Source: Acidobacteriaceae bacterium (lineage in GTDB: Bacteria; Acidobacteriota; Terriglobia; Terriglobales; Acidobacteriaceae). From it: a stretch of 64,000 nt of DNA. The notes under the pieces were generated by a model. The model saw only the letters and a program-made list of their open reading frames with translations, made no database searches and was not told the origin of the DNA. The first letter of the stretch is position 1. Each line of letters begins with the position of its first letter. Below are positions 1-9,309 of this stretch, piece by piece. The position numbers and the translations under genes were made by a program. The stretch spans positions 1 through 64,000 of the forward strand of contig JASHOC010000165.1 of NCBI GenBank assembly GCA_030041305.1, written 5' to 3'.

Positions 1-2
1 AA

Positions 3-863
<861 letters not shown>

Positions 864-925
864 AGGCGGCTTTCAGCTCTCAGCTATCAGCCCAAGGGCT
901 AAGGCGCTGAAGGCTGAGAGCTAAG
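864..925. repeat. CAGCTCTCAGC-type degenerate words between atpD and atpC
   Basis: TCAGCTCTCAGCTATCAGCC followed by an imperfect inverted version GGCTGAGAGCTAAGGGC. It is the atp-operon example of the CAG-type word tracts found beside stop codons in this window. Confidence 0.45.
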
Positions 926-945
926 GGCTTGGAAGCAGAGAGATC

Positions 946-1383
946 ATGGCACAAGACACAAACCAACTTCGCGTGCGGCTTGTGACTCCCGAGCGCACGC
1001 TCTTCGATCAGCGGGCGGAGGCTGTGGAGCTGCCCTCGAAGTCCGGCTACATGGAGGTGCTTTACGGCCACGCGCCGCTGCTGGCTGAGCTGGGCGCCGG
1101 CGACGTGACCATCCACAGCGGCGGCGAGCCTGGCGGCGCGGAGGGCGCACTGCGCTACAACGTGAGCTGGGGCTTTGTGGAAGTGTTGCCGGACCGCGTG
1201 ACCATTCTGGCCAGCGACGCCCTCAAGCCCGAGGAGATCGACGTGCAGCGCGCCGAGGAGCAGCGCCAGCGCGGCGAGAAGATGTGGACCCAGGCCGGCG
1301 AAAGCGAGGAAGCCTACGCCGAAGCGCTTCGCGTGATTGCGGAAGCCGACGCCAAGATCGCTTCGGCGGCGGAAAAACACTGA
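946..1383 (+). CDS. atpC: ATP synthase F1 subunit epsilon
   Basis: Epsilon subunit of the F1 central stalk, which couples rotation and can restrain ATP hydrolysis. The 145-aa length is normal. It begins with the beta-sandwich domain (RLVTPERTLFDQRAEAVELPSKSGYMEVLYGHAPLLAEL) and ends in an Ala/Glu-rich helical hairpin (KPEEIDVQRAEEQRQRGEKMW). The start is the ATG at 946, 82 bases after atpD. Those 82 bases are an imperfect run of CAGCTCTCAGC-like words with no clear terminator, so both genes are probably co-transcribed. The stop overlaps the leader of the next gene. Confidence 0.96.
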   Translation: MAQDTNQLRVRLVTPERTLFDQRAEAVELPSKSGYMEVLYGHAPLLAELGAGDVTIHSGGEPGGAEGALRYNVSWGFVEVLPDRVTILASDALKPEEIDVQRAEEQRQRGEKMWTQAGESEEAYAEALRVIAEADAKIASAAEKH

Positions 1384-1391
1384 GGCTGGGT

Positions 1392-3434
1392 TTGGCCGGT
1401 TCGCGGTGGTTGTTTGGCGGCGCGGTTTTTCTGGCTGCCTTTCTGCTTTTCCTGGTGGAACCCGTCGCCGCCAAGCAGTTGCTGCCCTATCTGGGCGGAT
1501 CGGCGGCGGTTTGGATTACCTGCCTGGTGTTTTTTCAAACTGCGCTACTCTGCGCCTATCTGTACGCCCACTGGCTCACCCGCCATCCGCAATGGAAGCT
1601 GCATTTTCTTCTTCTGCTGGCCGCCTTGGCGCTGGCGATTGACTGGGTTGCCGGCGGCATCGACTTGAGCAGCGGCTCCGAGCACCCGGTCTCGACCATT
1701 TTTCTGGCCCTTGGTGTCTGGATCGGGCTGCCCTTTCTGATGCTCGGCGCCACCAGCCCGCTCTTGCAGATCTGGTGGTCGCAGATTGAACGCGGCCCGA
1801 TCCCATGGCGGCTTTTCGCCCTCTCGAATTTGGCGTCTCTGATGGCCTTGGGAATCTATCCCACGCTCATCGAGCCATTTTTGAGCCTGCACACCCAACG
1901 CGCCGTGTGGTGCTGCGGATTCGCGGCCTTTGCGCTGCTGGCCGCGGTTTTGACGGCCCGGGCGCGATCGGCTGCGGCCCTGCCTTCGCCGGCCAAGACC
2001 GCAGACGAGTCGGGCTTGCCCGCATCGCCGCTCAGCCACAAGCTACTCTGGCTGTCGCTGGCCATGGCGGCGTCGATGCAGTTGTGCGCCGTCACCAGCT
2101 ATCTGACCGCCAACATCGCCCCCTTTCCGCTGCTCTGGATTTTGCCCCTCGGCGTGTATCTCATCACGCTGATCCTGGCCTTCGAGTTTCCCCGCCTTTT
2201 GCCGGCGAGCATTGTCACGCGCTTTCTCGCCGTGATGCTGGCCGGCCTCGCCTACATGTTGGCGCACGTGGATGTAACGCTGCCGGTGGGCGTTGGCGTG
2301 GTTTTTTTTCTCTTCGAGCTTCTCGTCTCGTGCCTGTTCTGCCACAACCAGGCGTATGCTCTGCGGCCTCAACGCAGGTCGGAATCCACGGTTTTCTATT
2401 TGCTCTTTGCCGCCGGCGGCGCGCTGGGCGCTTTCCTCGTCGGCATCGCCTCGCCGCTGCTCTTCGCGTTCAATTACGATCTCGCCCTCACCTTTTGGAT
2501 CACTGCCGTGCTGGCGCTTGCGGTCACATTGGTTCCCCATACATCGATGCGGGGGTGGGGACAGCGCCTGCTGTGGTCCGCAGCCAGCGTCATGCTGCTG
2601 GTGCTGGTTTTCTGGCTGCACATCGCCTATCAGCGCGAAACCCTGGTGGCGGTGCGCAATTTCTATGGCGCTTTGCGGGTGAAACAAGACTTCGGCTATC
2701 CGGGCACCATTCTGCGCACGCTCACCAACGGTTCCATTCAACATGGAACGCAGATCTTCGGGTCCGATGCGTTGCGCAAAACGCCCACCACGTACTATGC
2801 GCTGGACTCCGGGGTGGGCCTGGCCCTGCGCTTCTGCTGCCAGGGCCAGCCCCGCACCATCGGCGTAATCGGCCTGGGCGCGGGGACCCTGGCTGCCTAT
2901 GGCCGCCCCGGCGATCGCATCCGCTTTTACGAAATCAATCCGGCGGTCGAGCCCATCGCCCGGAACGTGTTCAGCTACATCCGCGATTCCGGCGCTCGCA
3001 TCGATATTGTCGAAGGGGACGGGCGCACCTTGCTGGCCCACGAACCCCTGCAACATTTCGACGTGCTGGTGGTCGACGCCTTTTCAGGCGACGCGATTCC
3101 CCTGCATCTGCTCACCACCGAGGCGGTCGCGCTCTACCGGCGCCATCTGGCTCCGGGCGGCATTCTGGCCTTTCACATTTCGAACCAGCGCGTCGATCTC
3201 GAGCCCGCCATCGCTCTGCTGGCGCGGAAAGCGGGCATGAAGGCGGTGCGCGTCACCAGCCCGCCCAATGACGAGCGCGGCGAATTCAGCGCCACCTGGA
3301 TGCTCTTAAGTGACAATGCCGCCTTCTTTGCCCAGCCTGAGGTCGCAGCGCACGCCAGGCCGCCCGAGTATAAACCGGGCCTGCGGGTCTGGACCGATGA
3401 CTACTCCAGCCTTTTGCCGCTGCTGCGGTGGTGA
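1392..3434 (+). CDS. Fused membrane / spermidine synthase-like protein
   Basis: An approximately 680-aa protein with many hydrophobic helices in the first ~430 residues (for example FGGAVFLAAFLLFLVEPVAA) and a soluble Rossmann methyltransferase-like C-terminus related to spermidine synthases. The latter shows GVIGLGAGTLAAYG, the acidic FYEIN strand end and VLVVDAFSGDAIPLHLL. This architecture matches the 'fused MFS/spermidine synthase' family, whose reaction is mostly untested; aminopropyl transfer should not be assumed. The ORF track starts at 1284 inside atpC. A TTG at 1392, six bases after a GAGG that overlaps the atpC stop, fits better and places the first helix at the N-terminus. It probably belongs to the atp transcript by position only. 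Confidence 0.85.
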   Translation: MAGSRWLFGGAVFLAAFLLFLVEPVAAKQLLPYLGGSAAVWITCLVFFQTALLCAYLYAHWLTRHPQWKLHFLLLLAALALAIDWVAGGIDLSSGSEHPVSTIFLALGVWIGLPFLMLGATSPLLQIWWSQIERGPIPWRLFALSNLASLMALGIYPTLIEPFLSLHTQRAVWCCGFAAFALLAAVLTARARSAAALPSPAKTADESGLPASPLSHKLLWLSLAMAASMQLCAVTSYLTANIAPFPLLWILPLGVYLITLILAFEFPRLLPASIVTRFLAVMLAGLAYMLAHVDVTLPVGVGVVFFLFELLVSCLFCHNQAYALRPQRRSESTVFYLLFAAGGALGAFLVGIASPLLFAFNYDLALTFWITAVLALAVTLVPHTSMRGWGQRLLWSAASVMLLVLVFWLHIAYQRETLVAVRNFYGALRVKQDFGYPGTILRTLTNGSIQHGTQIFGSDALRKTPTTYYALDSGVGLALRFCCQGQPRTIGVIGLGAGTLAAYGRPGDRIRFYEINPAVEPIARNVFSYIRDSGARIDIVEGDGRTLLAHEPLQHFDVLVVDAFSGDAIPLHLLTTEAVALYRRHLAPGGILAFHISNQRVDLEPAIALLARKAGMKAVRVTSPPNDERGEFSATWMLLSDNAAFFAQPEVAAHARPPEYKPGLRVWTDDYSSLLPLLRW

Positions 3435-3600
3435 GCTGGAGGCGCACTGCGGCTGCTTGCAACGGGTATGCCGAGCCGCTCTTCACTTGCCGTCCATGCA
3501 TCCGGCCCGGTAAAGTGACTCCGAGCGGCGGTTTTGCGACGCAGAATTGCTCTCTGCGCGCTGCGGAGCGCCTGGAACCTACTTTTCTAAAGGAATGTAT
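3435..3600. other. Intergenic leader upstream of acs
   Basis: These 166 bases hold no convincing ORF or terminator. An AAAGGA Shine-Dalgarno-like run lies at about 3589-3594, directly before the acs start region, and supports the second of two close ATGs. Confidence 0.4.
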
Positions 3601-5577
3601 ATGTCTTCCCTGCCTGTCGCCGCACTCTCCAATCAGGACATTGACTCGATTTTGCATGAGGATCGGGTTTTTCCGCCGTCGCCCGAATTCGCCGCCCAGG
3701 CGCACATCGGCAGCCTCGCGCAGTACGAGGCGACGTATAAGGAATCGATCGAAAATCCGGAAAAATTCTGGGCGGCGGCGGCCCGCCAGCTCGACTGGTT
3801 CAAGCCCTGGGACAAAGTGCTGGAGTGGGACTTGCCTTGGGCGAAATGGTTTGTGGGCGGCAAGCTGAACCTGTGCCACAACTGCGTGGACCGGCACGCC
3901 AAGGGCGAGCGGGCGGCGAAAACGGCGCTGATCTGGGAGGGCGAGCCGGGCGAAATTCGCCGATTGACGTATGAGGATCTGCATGTGGAAGTGCAGCGCT
4001 TCGCCAACGCCCTCAAGGACCTCGGCATTCGCAAAGGCGATCGCGTGGGCATATACATGGGCATGACGCCCGAACTGGCCATCGCTTTGCTGGCGTGCGC
4101 GCGCATCGGCGCCATCCACTCGGTGATCTTCGGCGGCTTTGCGGCCAACGCCATTGCCGACCGCGTGAATGACGCCGGCTGCGTGGCCATTCTTACCCAG
4201 GACACCAGCTACCGGCGGGGCGGCGAAGTCCAGCTCAAGCGCACCGTGGATGAAGCCCTGGGCGGCTGCCCCACGGTGGAGCACGTGGTGGTCTATCGCC
4301 GCACGGGGTCGCCGGTTTCGATGGTCGAGGGCCGCGACCACTGGTGGCACGAGCTCACCGCCAAAGCGGCGCCCGAGTGCCCGGCCGAGGAGCAGGATGC
4401 CGAAGATCCGCTGTACATCCTTTACACCTCCGGCACCACGGGCAAGCCCAAGGGGCTGGTGCACACCACCGGCGGCTACGCTGTGCAGACCTACCTGACC
4501 ACGAAATATGTTTTCGACCTGCGCGAGGACGATATTTATTGGTGCACGGCCGATATTGGCTGGGTCACTGGCCACTCGTATGTTGTGTATGGCCCGCTGC
4601 AATGCGGGGCTACCGTGCTGATGTACGAAGGCGCCCCCAACTATCCCGATTTCTCGCGCTTCTGGAAAATTGTGGACGACCATCGCGTGACCGTGTTCTA
4701 CACCGCGCCTACGGCCATCCGCGCGTTTATCAAGTGGGGCGACGAACACGTGGAGAAGTACGATCTGGGCTCGCTGAGGCTTCTGGGAACCGTGGGTGAG
4801 CCCATTAATCCGGAAGCGTGGATGTGGTATCGCGAAAAGATCGGCCACAACCGCTGCCCTATCGTGGACACGTGGTGGCAGACCGAGACCGGGGCCGTTT
4901 TGATCACGCCGCTGCCCGGGGCCATCGCCACCAAGCCCGGCTCGGCGACGCGGCCGTTTTTCGGCATCCAGGCGGAGGTGGTGACCCGGACGGGCGAGCC
5001 GGTTCCGGCGGGGCACGGCGGTCTGCTGGTTATACGCAAGCCGTGGCCCTCGATGGCGCGCACGGTGTATGGCGACCCCGAACGCTATGTCAAGACCTAT
5101 TGGTCGGATGTTCCCGGCTGCTACTTCACGGGCGACGGCGCACGCCAGGATGCCGACGGCTACTACTGGCTCATGGGCCGCGTGGATGACGTGATCAATG
5201 TCAGCGGCCATCGGCTGGGCACGATGGAGGTGGAATCGGCGCTGGTGGCGCACCCCAAAGTGGCCGAGGCTGCGGTGGTGGGCCGTCCCGACGAGCTCAA
5301 GGGCCAGGCAATTGCGGCGTTTGTTTCGCTCGAAAGCGGCAACCAGCCCTCGAAGGAGCTCAAGGACGAGCTGCGCAAGTGGGTGACGAAAGAGATCGGC
5401 GCGCTGGCCCGGCCGGACGATATCCGGTTCACCGAGACTCTGCCCAAGACGCGCTCCGGCAAAATCATGCGGCGACTGCTGCGCGAGCTGGCCACGCATG
5501 GAGAAGTGAAAGGCGACGTGACCACGCTCGAAGATTTCACGGTGATCGCCAAGCTGCGCGAGGCGGAGGAGGGCTGA
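3601..5577 (+). CDS. acs: Acetyl-CoA synthetase (AMP-forming)
   Basis: Activates acetate to acetyl-AMP and then acetyl-CoA in the cytoplasm, feeding acetate into central carbon metabolism. The 658-aa length is typical. Motifs in order: the AMP-binding loop [19 protein letters not shown] near residue 272, [36 protein letters not shown] near 510, and the C-terminal [14 protein letters not shown] with the catalytic, acetylation-regulated lysine near 620. The start is the ATG at 3601, with AAAGGA six bases upstream; the track start at 3547 and the ATG at 3595 sit too close to that site. A decayed copy of the gene's last ~50 bases lies at 6142-6212, beyond the next gene. Confidence 0.97.
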   Translation: MSSLPVAALSNQDIDSILHEDRVFPPSPEFAAQAHIGSLAQYEATYKESIENPEKFWAAAARQLDWFKPWDKVLEWDLPWAKWFVGGKLNLCHNCVDRHAKGERAAKTALIWEGEPGEIRRLTYEDLHVEVQRFANALKDLGIRKGDRVGIYMGMTPELAIALLACARIGAIHSVIFGGFAANAIADRVNDAGCVAILTQDTSYRRGGEVQLKRTVDEALGGCPTVEHVVVYRRTGSPVSMVEGRDHWWHELTAKAAPECPAEEQDAEDPLYILYTSGTTGKPKGLVHTTGGYAVQTYLTTKYVFDLREDDIYWCTADIGWVTGHSYVVYGPLQCGATVLMYEGAPNYPDFSRFWKIVDDHRVTVFYTAPTAIRAFIKWGDEHVEKYDLGSLRLLGTVGEPINPEAWMWYREKIGHNRCPIVDTWWQTETGAVLITPLPGAIATKPGSATRPFFGIQAEVVTRTGEPVPAGHGGLLVIRKPWPSMARTVYGDPERYVKTYWSDVPGCYFTGDGARQDADGYYWLMGRVDDVINVSGHRLGTMEVESALVAHPKVAEAAVVGRPDELKGQAIAAFVSLESGNQPSKELKDELRKWVTKEIGALARPDDIRFTETLPKTRSGKIMRRLLRELATHGEVKGDVTTLEDFTVIAKLREAEEG

Positions 5578-5625
5578 GAGGCTCGGGATCTGCCGAGCGT
5601 AAAATGAGCTTCACGGGGGTTCGGT

Positions 5626-6138
5626 ATGGTTGTGCAGCCTTCCCTCATCACGGTGGAGGAGTATCTGAGGACGACCTCAGAACCCGACTGTGAGTACGTG
5701 GCCGGGGTCATTGAGGAGCGTGCCGTGGGCGAGTACGACCATGCAACGTGGCAGACCATTCTGGCAGCGTTTTTCACTATCCGACAGAAGGAACTCGGGA
5801 TTGAAGCACGCACTGAATTGAGAGTGCAAGTCGCCCCCGACCGCTACCGCGTGCCCGACGTGACCATCCTCAGCCGCTCGGCTCCGCGCGAACAGATCGT
5901 CACGCATGCGCCGTTAGCCGTATTCGAGATTCTGTCGCCGGAAGACTCAATGGCCCGGACGCTTGAAAAACTTGCCGATTACGAGCGCATGGGCATTGGC
6001 GCTATCTGGATGATCGAGCCGAAGAGGCAGATCTTCTTCCGCTATCACTCCGGACAACTCACGCCCGGAACAGTTTTCGAGTTGCCGGGCAGCGACTTCA
6101 GTGTTCCCTTCGCAGAAATTGCCGCACTGGCGGATTAA
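5626..6138 (+). CDS. Uma2 family (DUF820) putative restriction-like endonuclease
   Basis: A 170-aa protein with the PD-(D/E)XK-like Uma2 signature: PDVTILSRSAP, then an AVFEILSPEDSMARTLEKLADYERMGIGAIWMIEP core with the acidic residue and YERMG helix typical of the family, and a final strand ending in an SVPFAEI-type motif. Uma2 proteins are numerous in cyanobacteria and Acidobacteriota and often lie in mobile or repeated contexts; their substrate is largely unknown. It starts 48 bases after acs. The DNA just downstream resembles the acs 3' end, suggesting this gene arrived by an insertion or duplication event at the acs tail. Confidence 0.85.
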   Translation: MVVQPSLITVEEYLRTTSEPDCEYVAGVIEERAVGEYDHATWQTILAAFFTIRQKELGIEARTELRVQVAPDRYRVPDVTILSRSAPREQIVTHAPLAVFEILSPEDSMARTLEKLADYERMGIGAIWMIEPKRQIFFRYHSGQLTPGTVFELPGSDFSVPFAEIAALAD

Positions 6139-6141
6139 GAG

Positions 6142-6212
6142 TGCTCGAAGATTTCGCCGTGCTTGAAGACTTCGCCGGAATCGCCAGGTGACGCGAGGCG
6201 GAGGAGCGATAG
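6142..6212 (+). pseudogene. Decayed copy of the acs 3' end
   Basis: Read in frame this gives VLEDFAVLEDFAGIAR, a stop, then REAEER and a stop, against the acs C-terminus [17 protein letters not shown]. At DNA level CTCGAAGATTTC and GCGAGGCGGAGGAG are shared. The LEDF segment appears twice. It lies directly after the Uma2 stop, so the Uma2 gene is flanked by the real acs tail and this remnant. It is too short to be expressed as a meaningful protein. Confidence 0.6.
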
Positions 6213-6274
6213 ACCGGGCCCGGGAAAGTCGCCGCGGGCGAAGGCTGCCGAGGGCGTTCAGATCGGGCTCGGTT

Positions 6275-6391
6275 TACGGCGGTTCTCCAATTCCCGTGGA
6301 GTTTTGAGGGGCGTGCCAGGTGGCGTTTTCTTGGGAAAAACGCCACTCAACGTTCGAGGTTCTGCTCTACACCAATTGGAGAACCGCTATA
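6275..6391. repeat. 117-bp hairpin element, subfamily A, copy 1 (yqeY stop codon)
   Basis: Outer arms GCGGTTCTCCAATT and AATTGGAGAACCGC pair perfectly. An inner hairpin GTGGCGTTTTC/GAAAAACGCCAC sits in the middle, and TA lies at both ends (6275-6276 and 6390-6391). Near-identical copies occur at 8975, 22687, 23795 and 63479. It overlaps the 3' end of yqeY on the minus strand and supplies that protein's last ~13 residues. Removing it with one TA gives GGC TAA, a normal stop. Confidence 0.93.
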
Positions 6392-6871
6392 GCCCGCCAG
6401 CGCCTTCTTCACTATCTCGCTGACCGTCTTGCCTTCGGCGCGGGCGCCGGCGGCTTGCAGCTTGGCCTGGACCGCCTTCATGGCTGCTCCCATGTCTTTG
6501 GGGCCGGGTTTGTGGCCGGTGGCCGCGGTCAGTTCGGCGATGGCTTCGTTGACCAGCGCCGCGAGGCCGGCTTCATCGAGCTGCTTGGGCAGAAACTCCT
6601 CGATCACCACGATTTCGGCAGCTTCTTTGGCGGCCAGCTCCGGCCGGTTGCCCCGGGTAAACTGCTCAATCGAGTCGCGACGCTGCTTGATCATGGAAGC
6701 CAGGGTCTGCTCGCTGTCGGCCTGCGACAGCGGGCCGCGCTTCTCAATGGCTTTGTTTTTGAGCGCGGTCTTGATGAGGCGCAGCGTGCCGGTGCGCTCC
6801 GGGTCGCGGGCTTTCATGGAGGTGACAATCTGCTGGCTGATGAGAGTTTCGAGCGCGCCTGCTTCGGTCAT
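6347..6871 (-). CDS. yqeY: GatB/YqeY domain protein with element-derived tail
   Basis: A small all-helical YqeY protein related to the tail domain of GatB, the amidotransferase subunit that converts Glu-tRNAGln; the role of stand-alone YqeY is not firmly known. Family features are the N-terminal SMKARDPERTGTLRLIKTALKNKAIEKR, the EAAEIVVIEEFLPKQL segment and GPKDMGAAMKAVQAKL near the C-terminus. The length is 174 aa, but the last ~13 residues (SGSPIGVEQNLER) are encoded by the hairpin element at 6275-6391. The ancestral protein probably ended at KKALAG, about 160 aa. A degenerate element of the same family lies about 28 bases upstream of the start, so both gene ends are bounded by such elements. 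Confidence 0.9.
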   Translation of the reverse strand: MTEAGALETLISQQIVTSMKARDPERTGTLRLIKTALKNKAIEKRGPLSQADSEQTLASMIKQRRDSIEQFTRGNRPELAAKEAAEIVVIEEFLPKQLDEAGLAALVNEAIAELTAATGHKPGPKDMGAAMKAVQAKLQAAGARAEGKTVSEIVKKALAGYSGSPIGVEQNLER

Positions 6872-6899
6872 GCGATTCCCTTCCCTGAACTCTTCATTT

Positions 6900-6999
6900 T
6901 AAGGCAGTTCCAGGAGTTCATGCGCCCGTTCCAGGATTGCGTAGGGCCGCATCTTCTTGAGAAAGAAGTTGCTTACGGCCAGGGCTGGATACTGCTTTC
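6900..6999. repeat. Degenerate hairpin element, subfamily B-like
   Basis: GGCAGTTCCAGGAGTTCATG at the left resembles the start of the element at 11515, and CTGGATACTGC at the right approximates the opposite arm. An inner hairpin CTTCTTGAGAAAGAAG bracketed by GGCC words keeps the same plan. The outer arms no longer pair fully and the right TA is lost, so this looks like an old decayed copy. It lies between the start of yqeY and the FecR gene. Confidence 0.6.
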
Positions 7000-7091
7000 C
7001 CACGGCGTTCTTTGATCGGATACAAACGACTCTTCGGCGGGCGGAAACTTTCCCGTTCTCTTCGCATTGAATAGGAGTGAGGTATAAAAAC

Positions 7092-7889
7092 ATGAGGTTA
7101 ACAGGGTCAAGAGTGAAATCGACGGTGCGAGCCTGGAGGTTCGCGGTTGCACTGCTTGGCGCCGCTGCTCTTAGCGTTTGCGTGCCGGCCTTCGGCGCGG
7201 ATGTGCCGACTCTGGGGACGAACAACGCTCAGCCGGCGGCCCCAGGTACGTTGAACTACATCCAGGGGACGGTTCTGCTGGATGGAAACCAGATGAACAA
7301 CTTCAATATAGGAAGCACGGAGGTCGCCCCGGGGCAGGTGCTGAAGACGAGGACAGGTAAGGCTGAAGTGCTGCTCGACCCGGGCATCTACCTGCGGCTC
7401 GACGACTACAGTCAAGTAAAAATGCTGTCGACGGGGATTACGCCTACCCAGGTGGAAGTGGAGCATGGGCGGGTTGGCGTGGAAGTCGACCAACTTTTTA
7501 AGCAAAACGTCTTACTGGTGGTCGATAACGGCGTGACGACGCAGCTGGTCAAAACCGGCTATTACGAGTTCAACGCCAACAGCCCTATGGTGAAGGTGTT
7601 CTCGGGTCAGGCCGAGGTCCAGATGAGCAACGGCGCGTGGAAGCAGGTGAACGGACGGCATGAAATGGCTCTGGCCGGGGTTGCGCAGGCCAAGGCCACC
7701 AAGTTCCAGCCGAATCCGACTGAAGATACGTTGATGGACTGGAGCAAGCTGCGGTCGCAGTATCTGGCTGAAGCCAATCGCCAGAACAACCCGTACTACT
7801 ATGGCTACGGCCCGGGCTGGGGTCCGTGGTACGGCGGCCCGTTCGGCTGGGGCTGGGGCCCTGGTTGGGGTTGGCGCTGGGGCTGGTAA
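7092..7889 (+). CDS. FecR domain-containing secreted protein
   Basis: About 265 aa with an N-terminal signal peptide (WRFAVALLGAAALSVCVPAFGA) and a FecR-like beta domain: the PGQVLKTRTGKAEVLLDPGIYLRLDDYSQVKML segment is the usual 'allowed by threshold' FecR pattern. The last ~30 residues are an unusual Gly/Trp/Tyr-rich tail (YYYGYGPGWGPWYGG and WGWGPGWGWRWGW). FecR domains occur in periplasmic regulators and in exported structural proteins. No partner sigma factor is adjacent, so a regulatory role is not supported. The ATG at 7092 has a GAGGT eight bases upstream and is preferred to the GTG at 7077. Confidence 0.82.
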   Translation: MRLTGSRVKSTVRAWRFAVALLGAAALSVCVPAFGADVPTLGTNNAQPAAPGTLNYIQGTVLLDGNQMNNFNIGSTEVAPGQVLKTRTGKAEVLLDPGIYLRLDDYSQVKMLSTGITPTQVEVEHGRVGVEVDQLFKQNVLLVVDNGVTTQLVKTGYYEFNANSPMVKVFSGQAEVQMSNGAWKQVNGRHEMALAGVAQAKATKFQPNPTEDTLMDWSKLRSQYLAEANRQNNPYYYGYGPGWGPWYGGPFGWGWGPGWGWRWGW

Positions 7890-7972
7890 CCCGGCTCTGA
7901 GCCGCTGCGATTTCGAACGCAAGCCCGCGCGACCTTAGCCGGGGGCAGAAAAAGGTGAGGTTATAGCCCGAT

Positions 7973-8013
7973 AGCCCTGGAGGAGCGAAACGGTTCCTTC
8001 AGGGCTTTTGTTT
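7973..8013 (+). terminator. Rho-independent terminator after the FecR gene
   Basis: AGCCCTG pairs with CAGGGCT across a GA-rich loop with additional G-U and A-U pairing, followed by TTTTGTTT. It lies about 85 bases after the FecR stop on the same strand. Confidence 0.75.
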
Positions 8014-8150
8014 GCCGGCCGGCGGCGGGTGAGTCTTCCCGAGCCTTGTAGGAGCTTCGCCGCGGCTTTGCGAAGATGGGAACGGGATTTCGCGATTGGG
8101 AGCCGTGGGCGCAGGACCGGCGGTCTTTTATTCTGGGGCTGGTTTGAAGC

Positions 8151-8266
8151 TCCGGCATTTTCAGAGATACTGTGGCCTTTCCAGCAGCGCACAAGGCCGT
8201 CACTCCTTGGGATCGGGCCGACTCAGCATCCCGGCTTCGGACTACACCTTCTCTGAAAATGTTTTA
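8151..8266. repeat. 116-bp hairpin element, subfamily C (upstream of engB)
   Basis: Arms CATTTTCAGAGA and TCTCTGAAAATG pair perfectly. The interior keeps the family plan (TTTCCAGCAGCGCACAAGG, then CTCCTTGGGATC, then CGGCTTCGGACTACACC). The right end is TA (8265-8266) and the left end is TC. It ends 11 bases before the engB ATG and therefore occupies the place where a ribosome-binding site would be expected. Confidence 0.85.
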
Positions 8267-8277
8267 GCCAATGCTCT

Positions 8278-8880
8278 ATGCGGTCCACGACGCAATTCCT
8301 TCTTTCGGCTCTCTCGCCGGCGCAATTTCCCGAGGCGCGGTTGCCGGAAATTGCGTTTCTGGGCCGCTCGAATGTGGGCAAGTCGAGCTTGTTGAACGCG
8401 CTGGTGGGGGCGAAAGCGGCGAAGGTTTCTTCGACGCCGGGACGCACGCGGGCGATCAATTTTTTTCTGGTCTCGGACGAGCGCGGGGGAAAGAAAATCG
8501 TTTTTGCCGACTTGCCCGGCTATGGCTACGCAAAGATTTCGAAGTCAATCTCCGCCCAGTGGCCCCACTTCGTCGAGCCGTATTTGGCTGAGCGCGACAC
8601 GCTGGCGCTGTGTGTCTGCTTGGTGGACGCGAACGTTCCTCCGCGGCCGTCGGATGCGCAGTTGCTGGAGTGGCTGCGTGCGGCGGGGCGGCGCTTTGTG
8701 GCGGCGGCCACCAAAGTCGACCGCCTGAGCGGAAATGAGCGCGCAAGGAATCTGGCGGCGCTCAAGAAGGGGCTGGCGCTCGACGAAATACTGCCTGTTT
8801 CCGCAAAGACCGGCTACGGCATGAAAGAACTGTGGGCCCGGATTGAAGCGGCTGCGGGCGAACCCGGCCCAACTTCGTAA
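8278..8880 (+). CDS. engB: Ribosome biogenesis GTPase YihA/YsxC/EngB
   Basis: GTPase needed for 50S subunit assembly. The 200-aa sequence shows all G motifs: G1 GRSNVGKSSLLNAL near residue 29, G2 threonine in STPGRTRAINFF, G3 DLPGYGYAK, G4 TKVDRLS and G5 VSAKTGYGM. The ATG at 8278 has no recognisable Shine-Dalgarno sequence because the preceding sequence is the end of the hairpin element at 8151-8266. Translation may therefore use that structure or be leaderless-like. It stands alone between element copies. Confidence 0.96.
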   Translation: MRSTTQFLLSALSPAQFPEARLPEIAFLGRSNVGKSSLLNALVGAKAAKVSSTPGRTRAINFFLVSDERGGKKIVFADLPGYGYAKISKSISAQWPHFVEPYLAERDTLALCVCLVDANVPPRPSDAQLLEWLRAAGRRFVAAATKVDRLSGNERARNLAALKKGLALDEILPVSAKTGYGMKELWARIEAAAGEPGPTS

Positions 8881-8974
8881 AAGGCGCGGCCGGCGGGTAA
8901 AAGCGGTTTCACCCCCCTTGCGGAAAAACCAATACGCCGCAAGAATGGGCCGCCATCGCTTGTTGACTCAGTTT

Positions 8975-9091
8975 TACGGCGGTTCTCCAATTCCCGTGAA
9001 GTTTTGAGGGGCGTGCCGGGTGGCGTTTTCTTGGGAAAAACGCCACTCAACGTTCGAGGTTCTGTTCTACACCAATTGGAGAACCGCTATA
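8975..9091. repeat. 117-bp hairpin element, subfamily A, copy 2
   Basis: Same orientation and nearly the same sequence as the copy at 6275, with a few substitutions (CCCGTGAAG, TTCTGTTCTAC). TA is present at both ends. It lies between engB and the 735-aa gene, 95 bases after the engB stop. Confidence 0.93.
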
Positions 9092-9309
9092 AGCTCATCG
9101 AGACAGGGCGGCAGCGGCCATTTTTGACCGCGATGAAACGCTCGGTTGATTGTCTTCACTATTCCCCTGTACGCCAGAACAAGACTGGTTTGATCCAGAC
9201 CAGAAAGCTTGGCGATGGATGGTTCGAAGACGCGGTTGGCGTTACCTTGGGCCGCACGCGGAGGAATGCGTCTTGTTGCGCGGGCCGTCACGGAATGTGA
9301 GGAAATTGT

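Noticed and set aside
1805-3271. 488-aa plus-strand ORF inside the fused membrane/spermidine synthase gene
   Set aside because: Alternative frame of a gene with clear membrane helices and a Rossmann domain; no domain of its own.
6163-6423. Small ORFs such as MRGVPGGVFLGKTPLNVRG and MSGVFPKKTPPGTPLK found at several places
   Set aside because: All are readings of the 117-bp hairpin element; identical in each copy because the DNA is repeated, not because a protein is conserved.
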